Part shown: in pieces, positions 55,210-64,000 of the stretch
How positions within the stretch are numbered: position 1 is the first letter of the stretch
Layout: every line of letters starts with the position of its first letter
Assembly: GCA_050084515.1 (NCBI GenBank)
Contig: CM114274.1
Coordinates: 1,922,001 to 1,986,000 of the forward strand
Source: Blasia pusilla
Lineage: Eukaryota; Marchantiophyta; Marchantiopsida; Blasiales
DNA length: 64,000 nt
Direction of reading: 5' to 3'
Program-made: the position numbers and the translations under genes
The notes under the pieces: model-generated
What the model saw: only the letters and a program-made list of their open reading frames with translations
The model's database searches: none
Told to the model about the DNA's origin: nothing

Positions 55210-56225
55210 TGTTGCGACCCTCATTACCAAATGAGCGCCAAGCGGAACATCCGAACTCTAGCATGCTCACGCTAGGATGGTTTGCGCTTTGGAGTTAGAG
55301 AAACACAAGTGTGAGACGCAAGTGCAGCAAGCGTTTCAAGTGTTTCATGCGTTTATGGTCGCAACTAAGGAAACCAAAACCAAACACTGAACCCACACTT
55401 AAGAGAATTTGGGTCTTGAAAGGAGACGTGGCCAAGGAGTGAGAATCGGACTTGGGGCGCGGCTCCGTTTGGAGTTTTAGATTGTGTTTTTTACCATAAA
55501 TGTTAGTCCCAAGATGCATCTTGGGAAAATAAGAAAGCGTTGGAAAGCTTATGTAGAATTGGTTCCAATGCACTAAAGATCTTTGCAAATGCTCAAGTAC
55601 AAGTTGAGATATGGGCCAAACCGATTATATAGGGAGTCGGGTTGAGGGCCAAAAAGAGGGGCCTGAGTGATCTTCCCCAAAGGTAGGGGGACCTCGGGAA
55701 TCTCCATAAGTACCAATAAGGGGGAAGGTCTCCAAGGGTGCTTGGGACTCGAACTCCACTTTGGGCGCCACAGGGCGACTCAAGGGCATGGAATGGATCG
55801 AGAGTTTTGGCGTTGAGATCTGAAACCTAAACCAAGTCCAATAGAGTGGATTTTGGAGGTCCAACTCGCGATTCCATCTGGATTCCAACTCGCGACTCAT
55901 ATTTTTGGGTCTCAATTTAAGCTCATGCAAGGTCCATTGGACAATCGGGACCGCTAGATGCGCAAATGTTGTTTTGGATGCGTGGACTAACCAGAAGGTA
56001 TGTCCCAGGTCTCTGAAGACTTTCTCGTGATGGGAACCTAGGAATGAGGGAAGGTTGAGCTTGATGAGGTGCCAAGTCAAGGACTCGGTGGGTTGGAAGG
56101 CCGCTTGACCCAAACTAGACTAATGTGGGTGTGTTTGGGTGCAAGTTGGCGATGAGAGCGTGTCCTACTGAACGTACGCTTCCGCAACACTAAGATTGAT
56201 GTTCAATGGTAGTAGGCGCACAACA
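55210..56225 (+). repeat. Element VI 5' LTR
   Basis: 1016 bp, starting TGTTGCGACC and ending GCGCACAACA. The primer-binding site TGGTTTCAGAAC (56228-56239) follows and is mutated from the TGGTATCAAAGC type. Confidence 0.85.
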
Positions 56226-56279
56226 TATGGTTTCAGAACTAATCCTAGGTGAGCGAGAGCTTGGGGTTGTAGGAGCAAC

Positions 56280-57190
56280 TGGACGTTTGAGGGAAACTCA
56301 AGTGAACCCGCATTCTATGCCCAAATGATGGACTTTATGAAGTTGATGACCGATCAAGTGTTCTAGCAAAGGAAGCGGATTGCATAGCTTTAGTCAGACT
56401 AAGCTTCAAGTTCCGGCAAAAAGCTCTGCAAGACAAACCTGCCCACACCATTCACTAGACTGGGGCGTTTTGGAAAGGTGAAGGATTTCCTTACAGAGTT
56501 ATAACTCTACTTTGAGGGGCAGAGGGCACCGGAGCAGGATAAGGTGTTAGTGGTAGTCACCTTCCTAAAGGATCATGCGCTACAATGGTGTACAGCTCAG
56601 TGAGAAGAACATCAGGCTGGTGGATCACCTCTGAATTAGGAGGAGTTAAAGGTGTTGATTGGAGACCAATTCACCCTGGAGTACCAAGAGTTTTGCGATA
56701 TGGTAGAGCTTGTGCGATTGCGGTAGACTAGGTCCCTTGGCACTTATGTGAGGGAGTTTAGTGCAAAACTACAATCCATTCCTAAGATGGAGGAGGCCGT
56801 GCAAAAGGAAATCTTCATTGGTGGACCCAAACCAACTGCAGAGAAAGCCTTGTACAGAATGCCGAAGTTTCCAAATACTTGTGTGGAGCCTTTGAGGCTG
56901 GCAAAGCAGATGAGGACGATGAGGTCCAAACACCGAAACCCTTTGAGACAAAAAGTTTTTCGAAGAGTTTGAAGAACAAGGGGGCACCCAATAGAGTCTA
57001 GAGTGGGGTTGAGCATGACGAGGGAGAGTCTCTTAAACCGGCGGCAAAGCAACAGGAACGCCAAGCTAAGCCCAAAGGAGCGCAACATCCAAAGTCGGGA
57101 AACGTCAAGGTGGTATGCTACAAGTGTGGAAAACCTAGGCACTTGGCAAAGGGATGCTCCAAAATGAAGTTAGGAATGGGAGCATGATTG
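56280..57190 (+). pseudogene. Element VI gag and nucleocapsid
   Basis: Gag reads in pieces: GKKLCKTNLPTPFTR, VVTFLKDHALQWCTA, FTLEYQEFCDMVELVRL and REFSAKLQSIPKMEE (56748 onward). The knuckle near 57120 reads CYKCGKPRHLAKGC. It preserves more of gag than elements I or II but has several stops. Confidence 0.8.
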
Positions 57191-57196
57191 CGTTAA

Positions 57197-57823
57197 TTGC
57201 TTAGCACTTGTCGGCATGAGTTTAGAGACGTCCCTTCAAGTCACCAAGAGGACGCCCAACTTGGTGTACCTAAGATCCAAGATTGCAAATTGCAATGTGA
57301 TGTTGCTTGTGGATACATGTGCTTCTTCCTAAGCCCAAGAATCATGAATGAGTTGGGTTTGTCAACCTCCAAGGCGGACAACCCCAGCCGAGTAGGCTTT
57401 GCTAGAGGCAAGTCTTATCAAACTTTCGAGTTGGTGTCGGGATTGACCATAGGATGTGGAGTATTTGAGTTGAAGGAGAATTTCACTGTGTGCGAGATGG
57501 ATGGCATTGATGGGGTATTGGGAAACACATTCATGGATGCCTATGAGGTGGAGCTAAGGCGCATAACATTTAGGTTGATCATCTTAGTGAAAGGCAAACG
57601 GTTGTAGGTGAGGTTGGTTCGTGAGGTTTCCGTGAGAAAGGAGTTGGTGAACGCCATTACGAGGAGGAGTCTCACCGAGTTGGAAGATGGGTTTCTTTGC
57701 TTAATGAGACAAGTGGAGGACATCACAAGCAAGAAGTGCAAAGATCAGGATGCAACTTATGAGGGGAATCCCAAAACTGCTCCAAAGAGAAATGAAGGAG
57801 TTTGGCGATGTCTTAACAAATGA
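57197..57823 (+). pseudogene. Element VI protease and linker
   Basis: The region corresponding to DTGASHSFLSPRI reads DTCASS plus FLSPRIMNELGL across frames, so the active-site Gly appears changed. The linker (EMDGIDGVLGNTFMDAYEVE, RKELVNAITRRSLTELEDGF) is well preserved. Confidence 0.75.
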
Positions 57824-57904
57824 GCTTCTAAACAAGTTCCCACCACATAGGGCAGTCGGTCATAAGATATAGGTCATTCACGGATCTCAACCACCTTCCA
57901 AGAC

Positions 57905-58620
57905 CCCATGACCATTGAACCAAAAGCAACTTGCTCAGTTAAAGAAGCAGTTAAGCAAGCTCTTGGAAAAGGGCTACATTAGAACTAGCAAGTCACCGTA
58001 TGGAGTGTCTATTCTCTTTGTGAAGAAGAAGGATGGAAAGATGAGACTCTGCATGGATTACAATGCGGTAAATAAAGAGGTGAGAAAAAACAACCCTCTT
58101 CCAAGGATTGATGATCTCTTCGATAGGTTTTTGGGGGAAAAGTTCTTCAGTAGGATTGACGTGAAGCCAGGATATTACCAGATTCGGATTGCCAAAGCGG
58201 ATCTGGAGAAGACTGCGTGTAGAATGAGATATGGCTTGTTCGAGTTTATGGTGATGGCTTGTTTGGTCTGTATAATGTGCCTCCAAAATTCACCACATTA
58301 ATGAACTCCATTTTTCACAAGGAGATGGATGAGTTCGTGATCATCTAGATACTTGATATACTCGTCTATTCAAAGTTACAAGAGGAGCATGCAGGACACT
58401 TGAGAGCGGTGTTGTCAAAACTAAGGGCGAACAAGTTGTATGTGAATATGGAAAATAGTGAGTTCGGGTTGCGCAAGATCAAGTTCTTAGGTCATAAGTT
58501 TACCGCAGATGGAGTTAGTCGGGATATGGATAAGGTGAAAGCCGTCTCCGAATGGAAACTGCCTTCCACAGTGAAGCGGATGAGGAGGTTTATCGGCGCA
58601 GTTCAATTCTACTGAACCTA
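57905..58620 (+). pseudogene. Element VI reverse transcriptase
   Basis: 57915-58301 has [20 protein letters not shown] and [20 protein letters not shown]. At the catalytic box the sequence reads a stop followed by ILDILVYSK, so YIDD is lost. The thumb continues at 58400-58615 (KIKFLGHKFTADGVSRDMDK). Confidence 0.85.
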
Positions 58621-58699
58621 TGTGAGGAGCTTTTCGAGAATTGTGAGACCCCTCACGGATTGGACTGCAAACTAAACTAACACAACCTGGTCCCAAGAA

Positions 58700-59230
58700 G
58701 TGAATGACACGTCCAAGCGAGTCAAAGAGATCCTATCGCAGGAGCCAGTGTTGAAGCTACCGGAGTTTGACAAACCATTCAAGGTGTATATTGATCCAAT
58801 TGATTTCACGATTGCAAGAATCTTGGTACATAAAAGGAGACCTATAGCGTACGAGAGCAAGAAGTTTAGCAACACCGCATGGAGGTGGCCCACTCATGAG
58901 AAAGAGTTGTTCACGGTGGTTCATTGCTTGAGGAAGTGGCATCACTATTTGGGACTTCACAGGACTCGAGTGTTCACCAATAACGTATCACTCAAGTATT
59001 TTGAGACCCAAGATTGAGTGACACCAAAATAACTACGGTAGCATGATACCTTGGCGTTGATGAATGTGGAATTGATCCACAAGCCAGGGAAGGATAATGT
59101 CATTCCAGATGCATTGAGTCGTAGGGATGAGGACATGCGATCGACAACAAAGGTCTTGAGAGCAATGTTCCCTAAGGAAACAGATCTGGAAAGAAGGATT
59201 CGTGAGGGATACATGAAAGACACCTAGGCA
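58700..59230 (+). pseudogene. Element VI RNase H
   Basis: 58700-59017 has KVYIDPIDFTIARILVHKRR, where the first Asp is retained but the TDASD context is changed, and WPTHEKELFTVVHCLRKWHH. The tether VELIHKPGKDNVIPDALSR follows. Confidence 0.8.
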
Positions 59231-60300
59231 AGCAAGTACCTAAGGAAGTTGAAGCAGGGCAAGAAGGTGGCCAACATAAGTTTGAGGAATGGTTTTCTAA
59301 GGTTCAAGTAGAGCATGATCTATGTGGGCGAAGGCAGGTTGCAAACCAAGGTGTTAGCCGAATGTCATGACGGACCCTTGTCAAGACATAAAGGGGAGAA
59401 ATCCACGCTGGTTGTTCTAGCAAAGAGGTTTTTCTGGCCCAACATGAAGGAGGGTGTTGCTCAAGATGTGAAGACCTTCCAGGCGAAGAGAGTTTCTTAT
59501 GCAAAAAAAACAAGGCTTGCTATACCCTTTTCCAATTACGAATGGACCCTTGCACAATGTGAGTATGGACTTCACAACAAGTCTTCCGGACTCTGAGGGA
59601 TACAACGCTATACTTGTGATAGTTGATCGATTCACTAAGTTGGGGAGATTCGTACCGACGGTGGATTGCGCGACGGCCTACACGACTTCTTGACTCTTCC
59701 TAGATAATTGGTGGCACACGCATAAGTTGCATAGGAGTATTGTTTCAGATTGTGATCCAAAGTTTACTTTTGCCTTTTGGAATCACTTTTTTAGGAGGTT
59801 CAAGACCAAGCTGAGTTTTAGCAAAGCCTTCCATCTGCATACGGATGGGCTGACGAAAAAGGTAAACTCCCTCATGAACCAATACTTAAGGAATTACGTG
59901 ATCGCGGACCAACCAGATTGGGGGAGTGGCTAAGTATGGTTGAGTTCTGCTACAACTTGACCTAGCATTCTAAGATGAGAGAATCTCCGTTTCTCCTCGC
60001 TTATGGATGTGAGCCATAAGGGCCTCTTGACGTGGCCCTTTCAAAGGGTACTACATCCGTACAGACCTGACAAGCGACGGAAGAAATTTTGTTAGCAAAG
60101 ATGCGAGATTGAGAGGAGCGGGCAAGGAGAAACCTTGCAAAGCCTCAACTGAGGTACGTGAAGCATGCTGACAAGAGCCGGCGTGAGATTCTGAGTAGGG
60201 GAAAAAGTGTGGTTGAGTGTGAAGAATCTTACTCTCCCGAAGGAGTTGTCTGTGAAGCTGTCTGCCAAGTATGTTTGACCATATGTGATTAAGGCAAATC
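59231..60300 (+). pseudogene. Element VI integrase
   Basis: Zinc domain ECHDGPLSRHKGEKS, with the Cys pair damaged (VKTFQAKRV). Core: NVSMDFTTSLPDSEGYN with the first Asp, IVSDCDPKFTFAFWNHFF with the second, and HTDGLTKKVNSLMNQYL, where the Glu of the usual TERVN motif is Lys. Several stops follow up to the chromodomain. Confidence 0.85.
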
Positions 60301-60311
60301 TATTTTAGGAC

Positions 60312-60614
60312 ATGTATACATTGGAGCTACAAGAAGAATTTCGGATACATCCCACTTTCCATGTGTCATTGTTGAAGAGGTATCTTCAGGATAATGAGCG
60401 TCCCGAGCGAAGACAATTGTTGAGACCACAACTGGTAATCGAGAATGAAGAACGAGAGCTCAAGGTGGAGACCATCTTACATTCGAGGCGTAGGGCCAAC
60501 AAGTACAAGTACTTGCTCAAGAGGAAATACTACCATGTGAAAGAGGCAACTCGGATTGCGGAGACAGACGTGGAAATCGCACAAATGGTGTTGCAAAACT
60601 TCAAATGGTTGTGA
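60312..60614 (+). pseudogene. Element VI chromodomain
   Basis: 100-codon frame: FRIHPTFHVSLLKRYLQDNE, then the chromodomain LKVETILHSRRRANKYKYLL followed by KRKYYHVKEATRIAETD. The KWKGY landmark is changed to KRKYY and ATW to ATR, so binding is doubtful. Confidence 0.85.
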
Positions 60615-61307
60615 GGGAAGCACATGCGTTAGTACACAAAGTAGCTAGGGACATGACTTGTGACCATAGGAAACTTGGGTCAGAGGCCGTTGTAACTAGT
60701 GCAGGCTAGTGTTGCAATCAAGGAATGCATGAATTTGGAGATTCGATGCTTGTGTTATTTGCAATTTGTCTTTAGTAGTGCATGGCAATGAGTGGTTCCT
60801 CCTATGCTTAGGATGGAAGTGAAGATGATAGACATGGAGTATTTGAGGTAAGAGCTTGTATTTGGATAAGTACTTAGAGCGGGACCAAGTGTTGGGTAAC
60901 TAACACTTGGGCTCCCCCTAGCGTCGCCGGGGCAGATCACTTTGTCAATAAGTCTTGGGGCTTGGGGTGATCTTACTCGTGAATGCATGAGTGAACTTAG
61001 TGACACGCCTAAGTTGAATATGAGAGCAATCCAAAAAAAAGTACAAATTGTGTACCATGCAAAGAGGTGGGATGTTTACGAAATGTGAGCCAGAGAAGTC
61101 TTAAGTAGCAAACTTAGTTAGCTTATTTGATAGGTTAGACCGGTTGAGAATTGGTCTAGGCTATCTGAAGATGAGATACTAAGTGTTGCAGGCAACAACC
61201 TAAGACTTAAGCCAAAAGAGGAATTACCAATTAGCTACCATAACGCAATTCGATGTCAAGGGGTTGGCTTCCCAAAATGACTTGACATTAAAAGGTTTGC
61301 GTTGATG
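60615..61307 (+). other. Element VI 3' untranslated region
   Basis: Shared with elements II, III and IV. Ends in the purine-rich segment AAGAGGGGCGAG before the LTR. Confidence 0.75.
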
Positions 61308-61511
61308 AGGGCATCAACCTCTCAAGAGGGGCGAGTGTCGCAACCCTCATAACCAAACGAGTGCCAAGCAGAACATGGGCATCAACCTCTCAAGAGGGGC
61401 GAGTGTCGCAACCCTCATAACCAAACGAGTGCCAAGCAGAACATGGGCATCAACCTCTCAAGAGGGGCGAGTGTCGCACCCCTCATAACCAAACGAGTGC
61501 CAAGCAGAACA
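61308..61511 (+). repeat. Three 68-bp tandem units across the polypurine tract and LTR start
   Basis: TGTCGCA starts at 61336, 61404 and 61472, exactly 68 bp apart. Each unit contains the purine tract (AGAGGGGCGAG) and the first 41 bases of the LTR. The units are almost identical. Confidence 0.95.
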
Positions 61512-61757
61512 TCCGAACTCTAGCGTGCTCACGCTAGGATGGTTTGTGCTTTGGAGTTAGAGAAACACAAGTACGAGATGCAAGCGCGGCAAGCATTCCA
61601 ATTTTTTCATGTGTTTATGATTGCAACTAAGGAAATCATAACCAAATCTGGAATCCAAACTTAAGAGGAGTCGAGTCTCAGAACGAGACGTGACCAAGGG
61701 GTAAGAGCTGGACTTGGGAAGAGGCTAGCGTTTGGAGTTTTCGACCATAAATTTTAG
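61472..61757 (+). repeat. Element VI 3' LTR, truncated
   Basis: Follows the 5' LTR for about 285 bp, then similarity ends. Confidence 0.8.
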
Positions 61758-61949
61758 AACAAGCAAAGTTACAAGACCAAGAACAAAGACATGTCTTAGT
61801 AAAGAATACTGGTAAAGACGACGAAGCAAGGACAGCCAAGAACTTGATGACGAAGTATTTGGTAGCAAAGTACGTGCTAACAAAAGAAGTACATGGTGGA
61901 AAAGTATGAAGTACTTGTACAAAAGATGAAGAGTGAAGCATTTTGCTCG
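61758..61949. other. Spacer between elements VI and VII
   Basis: Short purine-rich stretch on the plus strand with no recognised feature. Confidence 0.5.
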
Positions 61950-62950
61950 TTAAGGAAGAAATGAAGATGCATATAACTTCGCAACCAAGAGAGGAATCTC
62001 AACAATTCTGGTTGGCCTTTCTGGGTCTTCTTGTTCTCCTTGCGCCCCATCTTCCACTACTGCAAGATCTTGCCATAGACTAGACTTTCCATTAGGAGTT
62101 GCAACAGCGTGATGTTTGTGGGTGTCACGGCCAAGTCCCTTAATTAGTAGATCATATGCTCCGAGGACTAGGGGCGAAGTCACGGTGGCTTCTACTCGGG
62201 TGGTCTTGGAAGCTTTTGTCCTTGGAAAAGATACTATTGCAAGTTCTTTGTATACCTCTCTTTGTACTTCATGGTGGAAGTACTTGAGGTGGTTCCGGTC
62301 AAAAGCAGGGTCCACATCACCTTCCAATTTTGCCTTGCCCGCTCAAAATGGTTGGCAATTCTTCGTGAAACACTCCTTCTTCTGTGGCACGAGACGGTCA
62401 GTCTTCTTTTGACCGGGCTTGGACTCTTGCTTGGTCTTCACTCAAGTGTTGACTGCAAATGCATCCTCTCATAGATCCTTGGGCCAATCCAAGGACTCTT
62501 CTTGAATTGTAACTATTTTCGGGGCTCGATGCGGGACAACTTCTTCGACCCGCACCAGTTTTACATTAACCTCATTCTTCGTCTTTGCTGACGATGCTGG
62601 TGCTGACACGAACTTGACCTATAAGCAAGGAACTTTGGGCTCAGGACATTCCATGGCGATATGTCCTCCTTTCTTGCAACTCCCACACATTGGGTTTAAG
62701 CCCACTTTGGGTTCGGAAATTTATTCGCCCAATGGTCCGGTGCTCCACAATTGTAGCAACTATTCCGCTTGATGGGCGGGGTGAATGCTGCCGGCCCCAT
62801 GATTTTTCTCAAAGGCCGTTTTTCCCCAAATTACGGGGGTACATATTGTGGGATCGAATTGCGTGAAGTTATTGGATTTGGCATCGCCTGAACTGCGTAG
62901 CAGCCCTCCCCCTGGTATCCTTTGTACCAACCTTCCTCATTGGCAGGATC
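61950..62950 (-). pseudogene. Element VII nucleocapsid and downstream region
   Basis: Two further zinc knuckles can be read. Near 62740-62790: CYNCGAPDHWANKF, with the last Cys replaced by Phe. Near 62650-62690: CGSCKKGGHIAMEC, complete. 62327-61950 is an open 125-codon stretch (GDVDPAFDRNHLKYFHHEVQ) with no domain I recognise. Confidence 0.7.
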
Positions 62951-62953
62951 CTC

Positions 62954-63496
62954 CTAGACCCAATGCAGATCTCTATAATCGAGACATTCTTGCGCCATGT
63001 GCCCTTGGCTCCCACATGTACTGCACCAAATATTAGGTCTTATCAACCCAAGTCTTCTATAGTCCTTTTGGGCTCCCAGATGTACTTTGAGCTCTACCAT
63101 CTGTTTTGATAGCTCTTCTATCACGATCCTCTCTCCGTCCTTCCTCAGTTTACCCATAGGAATTACAGATTTGTGGATAGATGACTTAGTCCCTTTGGCT
63201 CTCCGTCCTCGTTCTAAGGACGAAGAGGTTTTCTTGGTCTTGGCCCTCTGCTTCACCTTTCCTCTAGACTTTGCGGAGGACTTTGATGACTCACTTGAAC
63301 TATTTGTTGAGGAACCTGTAAGTGTCGAGGATGCTTCGTCCTTGGATGAGGAGCTTGTAAGGATGATCACCGCTAATCGCACCTTCTTCTTGTTTTGCAG
63401 GATTTTTTTGAGGCCTCGTACGCCTAGAAGAAGAAGAAGGCTGGATAGATGACTTAGTCCCTGTCGCTCTGCTGACGCAATTACTACTTCCAGCAA
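62954..63496 (-). pseudogene. Element VII gag C-terminal part with first zinc knuckle
   Basis: 180-codon frame. It has a Ser/Lys-rich low-complexity stretch (SSTNSSSESSKSSAKSRGK), a basic stretch, and near the end the knuckle CSTCGSQGHMAQEC (CX2CX4HX4C). With the two knuckles downstream the element had three. Confidence 0.8.
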
Positions 63497-63508
63497 ACCC
63501 TGTTTACC

Positions 63509-63991
63509 CTAGCAACAATATCGGTCCATCCCTTTTGATAATTGTGTCATAAACCAGTCCACCAATTGGGAGGTGGCGGTGTGCTCCAACTTGTTTACCA
63601 AACTTTGAAACCCCTCAATATACTCTCTCAAGGTCTCCTTCTTCCTCCTCCTCAGGTCGCGAAGCTTGGTTAGGAGTTGGTCTTCAAACTCCAGATCCTT
63701 GAACTCATGCAAGAAGGCTTGCAAGACACCCTCCCAAGTTTCTTTGGCCTTGGTCTCTAGCCCATCATACCATTGACTAACTCTTTTCTTCACCAAACGT
63801 GGGAAGACCCTTAACAATTCTTCCTCTGATCCTTCCCCATTAGCCTTGGATACATGGGCAAATTCCAACACAAAGTTATCCCTTCGACTTCCCGCAAAAG
63901 TGGGGTATTGTAACAACATTTTCTTTACATTGGTCATCTGCTGCTCTTTGCCGTGAGGCCTTGGGATGGCTGTTTGTGATCGAGGAGGCAT
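63509..63991 (-). CDS. Element VII gag (capsid domain)
   Basis: 160-codon open frame starting MPPRSQTAIPR. It matches the retrotransposon gag domain: FAGSRRDNFVLEFAHVSKAN, then LVKKRVSQWYDGLETKAKET, and a conserved FKDLEFEDQLLTKLRDLRR followed by KETLREYIEGFQSLVNKLE. It is followed after a stop by the 62954-63496 frame, so it was once longer. It forms the capsid shell of the element particle. Confidence 0.8.
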   Translation of the reverse strand: MPPRSQTAIPRPHGKEQQMTNVKKMLLQYPTFAGSRRDNFVLEFAHVSKANGEGSEEELLRVFPRLVKKRVSQWYDGLETKAKETWEGVLQAFLHEFKDLEFEDQLLTKLRDLRRRKKETLREYIEGFQSLVNKLEHTATSQLVDWFMTQLSKGMDRYCC

Positions 63992-64000
63992 CGGTTTCGG

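Larger units (their letters stand above)
55210..61757 (+). mobile_element. G1 Ty3/gypsy element VI
   Basis: Plus-strand chromovirus with 5' LTR (55210-56225), primer-binding site, gag, protease, RT, RNase H, integrase, chromodomain and a truncated 3' LTR (61472-61757). The 3' junction carries a three-unit tandem repeat. All genes are interrupted. Confidence 0.9.
61950..64000 (-). mobile_element. Gypsy-type element VII, gag region, open at the right edge
   Basis: Minus-strand gag and nucleocapsid of a gypsy lineage different from G1 and G2. It continues beyond the window in the 5' direction and is broken off at its 3' side before any protease or RT that I can recognise. Confidence 0.75.

Overview
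This is plant nuclear DNA made almost entirely of decayed transposable elements. I recognise no intact host gene, no rRNA or tRNA gene and no bacterial feature. The elements are chromodomain Ty3/gypsy retrotransposons (family G1 below), a second and unusual Ty3/gypsy family (G2), one Ty1/copia element, one Helitron replicase remnant, and a gag fragment from a third gypsy lineage. Primer-binding sites resemble initiator tRNA-Met (TGGTATCAAAGC type). The mix points to a streptophyte with a large repeat-rich genome, most likely a non-seed land plant. The exact species cannot be read from the window.

Layout. 1-1370: Helitron replicase remnant (+). 1455-1606: G2 LTR scrap. 1607-6967: G1 element I (-), 3' truncated. 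7049-7545: tandem repeat of about 63 bp. 7965-17637: G2 copy A (-). 18430-32665: a three-layer nest, in which a G1 3' end (element III, -) is interrupted by G1 element II (-, 18651-31320), itself interrupted by G1 element IV (+, 24822-30507). Target duplications are visible at both junctions. 32884-35385 and 35387-36125: truncated G2 copies B and C (-). 39665-39995: G2 RNase H scrap (D). 40440-41095: G2 LTR. 41348-42085: G1 5' end (V, -). 42086-47640: AT-rich, no genes. 47640-52000: Ty1/copia (-). 52000-55209: no recognised gene. 55210-61757: G1 element VI (+). 61950-64000: gag of another gypsy lineage (VII, -), running off the right edge.

The main finding is G2 copy A. Its polyprotein order, read on the minus strand, is gag (two zinc knuckles and an RGG box), retropepsin, a DNA cytosine-5 methyltransferase domain, reverse transcriptase, RNase H, integrase, PHD finger. 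The methyltransferase (about 12075-13024) shows the motif I loop, the catalytic Pro-Cys, the ENV motif, the target-recognition region and the C-terminal motif in canonical order. The PHD finger (8726-8860) has all eight C4HC3 ligands. The element thus encodes a DNA-methylation writer and a probable histone-tail reader. The PHD finger recurs in degraded form in copies B and C. All copies here carry stops or frameshifts, so this locus is a fossil of that system. From memory, methyltransferase-bearing retrotransposons have been described in dinoflagellates and charophyte algae (de Mendoza and co-workers, 2018), so the general idea has precedent; the PHD pairing and the host lineage are the parts to check for novelty.
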